64,000 nt of DNA from Leeuwenhoekiella parthenopeia (lineage in GTDB: Bacteria; Bacteroidota; Bacteroidia; Flavobacteriales; Flavobacteriaceae), in NCBI RefSeq assembly GCF_020782115.1, contig NZ_JAJGMW010000015.1:1-64000 (forward strand). The letters are read 5' to 3'. Every line of letters begins with the position of its first letter. Positions within the stretch are counted from its first letter, which is position 1. The translations under genes and the position numbers were made by a program. Below are positions 62,321-64,000 of this stretch, piece by piece. The notes beneath the pieces were generated by a model. The model made no database searches, was not told the DNA's origin, and saw nothing but the letters and a program-made list of their open reading frames with translations.

Positions 62321-63013
62321 TTAAAAACCGCAATAGCATGGTTGCCTGCCAAAGGTATAAGTTATTGTCATTCCTGAAAACATATACCAGTCTTTATTAT
62401 TGATATTGCCAAAACTTACATTGTCATAAGCTTCATCTCCCGGAAAACTTCCGTCCAGATTATCTGCAAAGGTATACCGTGCGCCTACTTCAACAGCCAG
62501 AACAAAACTGCTGCTTACCTGAGCTTTAAAGCCTAAAACCATGGGGATGGCCAGGTCGAGCTCCCGGTCTGTTTTTACCAGTTCATTTTCTACCGCATCA
62601 AGCGCAAACGAATCGTGATAAAAACCGGTAAAGCCCGTGTATAAATAAGGGCTGGCAGGTCTGTTAAAACTGGTGTGCATGTCAAAATCCCAGAAGGTGT
62701 ATTCAATTCCTAGGGATCCTTCAATAAGCGAACCGCTAAATTGATACCCTCTATTTTGTCTTCGCAAATCATCACTTTCCAGATCTGAGGCCTGAAGATT
62801 TGCGTAAAGTAATGTAGCTCTGAAGGCGTGTCTGGGGCTGCGGTTCCATTTGGCAATTCCTCCCAAAACCAGTGCATTTGGGTCAATGTAATTGGATTTT
62901 CCTACATCTCCTATAAAATTGCTGCCTCCGGCATAGAGTCCTATTTCGTAGGTCTGGCTGTTTGCCTCAACCCCAAAAAGCATGGCAAGAATAAGAACTG
63001 TAAAATACCTCAT
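62321..63013 (-). CDS. porG: PorG-like outer-membrane barrel (DUF6089)
   Basis: The 230-residue product has a signal peptide (about 1-19) and an eight-strand-like barrel pattern beginning YEIGLYAGGSNFIGDVG and ending in a short aromatic strand plus the tail QPCYCGF, with two Cys. It belongs to the DUF6089 family, to which PorG of Porphyromonas belongs. PorG is an outer-membrane barrel that interacts with the PorK/N ring of the type IX system, and there too its gene precedes uppS, bamA and two ompH genes. The name rests on this family and synteny. The promoter site at 63031-63038 gives a short leader to the ATG at 63013. Confidence 0.8.
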   Translation of the reverse strand: MRYFTVLILAMLFGVEANSQTYEIGLYAGGSNFIGDVGKSNYIDPNALVLGGIAKWNRSPRHAFRATLLYANLQASDLESDDLRRQNRGYQFSGSLIEGSLGIEYTFWDFDMHTSFNRPASPYLYTGFTGFYHDSFALDAVENELVKTDRELDLAIPMVLGFKAQVSSSFVLAVEVGARYTFADNLDGSFPGDEAYDNVSFGNINNKDWYMFSGMTITYTFGRQPCYCGF

Positions 63014-63030
63014 CGATTTTAAAAAGTTTG

Positions 63031-63038
63031 CAAATATA
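63031..63038 (-). promoter_or_regulatory. Putative -7 box for the porG-uppS-bamA operon
   Basis: On the minus strand, TATATTTG matches TAnnTTTG exactly. Transcription would start near 63025, about 12 bases before the ATG of the porG-like gene. No TTG lies at the ideal upstream distance. Confidence 0.5.
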
Positions 63039-63110
63039 ACAATATTGTTTCGTGTCGCGCTCGTGCGATTCTTTTCTTCCTCATAAACAGGAAGTGTCGC
63101 GATTTATTGT

Positions 63111-63995
63111 TTAGTTGCGTTTGTCTTCGCCCCAAAGTAATTTTTTGCGAAGCGTGGTTAAGAAGGTGTCTTCTTCGAGCAAAACCAATTTAATGCTGAA
63201 AGGCGCCTTGGTCAGGGTCATTTCTGTTTCAACGGGTAGCGTGGCAATACGGGAATCCAGAGAAACCAGATGATCGGCTTCCCGGCCACTTACCTTTAAT
63301 TTAATCACCGTGGAGTCCGGTACTACTATGGGCCTGGCGTTGAGGTTGTGAGGGGCGATGGGAGTAAGAATAAAGCTTGAGGTCTTTGGCATTATTACGG
63401 GGCCTCCGCAACTCAGGCTGTATCCTGTAGAGCCTGTGGGTGTCGAGATGATAAGACCGTCTGCCCAGTAATTGGTAAGATGTTCCCCGTTAAGAGAGGT
63501 TTCTACCGAAATCATAGAGGTCGAATTTTTTCGGCTTACCGTGATTTCATTTAATGCAAAATTGAGTTCTTCCAGCGTGGCATTAGGAGTAGAAGCTTTT
63601 ATGCATATGAGTGAACGTTCGGTAATGCTGTAATTTTTCTTTAAAATTTCTTCTACAGAAGAAACCAGCTTTTCCTTGTTTACCGTTGCGAGAAAACCCA
63701 GCCTTCCGGTATTAATACCTACAATAGGAATATTGAGATCACGCACATAGGTGATGGTCTGCAGGATCGTGCCATCCCCGCCAATGCTAAAAAAAAGATC
63801 GTAAGAATTATCGAGCTCCTCAAATGTGCTGAAATGTGAGTAGGTTTTCTCAATGTCTTCGTTAGCGTGAATAAGCTTTAAGAAATGCTCTTCGATGATT
63901 ACTTCAACACCTTTCTGATCGAGAAGGTCCAGAAGCTGCTGCACATATTTGCCAGAACCTTCGTGATAGAATTGACCGTAGATACCTACTTTCAT
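63111..63995 (-). CDS. nadK: NAD kinase
   Basis: NadK phosphorylates NAD to NADP, the only route to this cofactor. The 294-residue product has the signature GGDGTIL at 72-78 with the catalytic Asp74, the ELNFALNE motif with the conserved Asn-Glu (about 158-165), and the Gly-rich SGGPVIMPKT-like loop (TPTGSTGYSLSCGGP, about 188-202). Length is normal. The ATG at 63995 lies five bases from the window edge, so upstream signals cannot be seen. It starts the minus-strand cluster, with a 97-base gap before the porG-like gene. Confidence 0.96.
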   Translation of the reverse strand: MKVGIYGQFYHEGSGKYVQQLLDLLDQKGVEVIIEEHFLKLIHANEDIEKTYSHFSTFEELDNSYDLFFSIGGDGTILQTITYVRDLNIPIVGINTGRLGFLATVNKEKLVSSVEEILKKNYSITERSLICIKASTPNATLEELNFALNEITVSRKNSTSMISVETSLNGEHLTNYWADGLIISTPTGSTGYSLSCGGPVIMPKTSSFILTPIAPHNLNARPIVVPDSTVIKLKVSGREADHLVSLDSRIATLPVETEMTLTKAPFSIKLVLLEEDTFLTTLRKKLLWGEDKRN

Positions 63996-64000
63996 AAAGG

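Overview
The window reads as a stretch of a Bacteroidota chromosome, most likely a marine-type member of the Flavobacteriaceae. The reasons are the alternative complex III (Act) operon joined to an aa3-type oxidase, type IX secretion and gliding genes (SprA, a PorG-like barrel, a PorP/SprF-like protein, a RemB-like barrel), the porG-uppS-bamA-skp-skp-murI order, promoters of the TTG/TAnnTTTG type, and the general absence of strong Shine-Dalgarno sequences. No genus can be named from the sequence alone. Coding density is high. I see no insertion sequence, prophage, CRISPR array, rRNA or tRNA, and no sign of recent horizontal transfer.

Layout. 1-1.5 kb: a small hypothetical gene and a two-domain universal stress protein, both on the minus strand. 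1.5-6.2 kb: rimP-nusA-infB behind a leader that contains a perfect terminator-like hairpin. 6.2-6.9 kb: a spacer with five 11-bp tandem repeats and a SPOR-domain gene. 7.1-19.1 kb: an uninterrupted respiratory operon, actABCDEF-coxB-coxA, closed by a strong terminator. 19.2-27.3 kb: ruvB, a cytochrome P450, queG, an SLC45-type sugar transporter, maeB and ruvA. 27.3-35.4 kb: sprA, gcvH and a VanZ-like gene. 35.4-39.7 kb: two TonB-like energy transducers, a RemB/Wzi-like barrel with a related N-terminal module, and a Dabb lipoprotein. 39.9-45.3 kb: a second oxidase cluster (heme O synthase, two subunit III proteins, subunit IV, a cysteine-free Sco-like protein, true Sco, DUF420, and a small CxxC membrane protein). 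45.4-52.5 kb: a tripartite MacAB-TolC-like efflux operon with two permeases and two adaptors, followed by tsaB. 53.2-55.4 kb: MscS, dodecin and Nfu on the minus strand. 55.5-64 kb: a PorP/SprF-like gene, then the minus-strand envelope cluster nadK, porG-like, uppS, bamA, two skp/ompH, murI.

How it fits together. The two respiratory clusters together encode the path from quinol through ACIII to the aa3 oxidase, plus its assembly factors for heme A synthesis and copper delivery, although they lie about 20 kb apart. SprA is the type IX translocon and the PorG-like protein is the family associated with its PorK/N ring. BamA and the Skp proteins would place these barrels in the outer membrane.

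The least expected things are a helix-hairpin-helix tail on ActC, a calcium-binding thrombospondin-3-like insert in SprA, a TonB-C-like module carried by an outer-membrane barrel, a four-fold HHxxxxx heptad repeat in ActF, a 115-residue insert in one oxidase subunit III, a cysteine-free Sco paralogue beside Sco, a 71-residue CxxC membrane protein, and a shared dyad motif in two spacers of the efflux operon. I did not find a whole new multi-gene system. The strongest novelty lies in these unusual domain additions and in the undescribed small oxidase-linked proteins.
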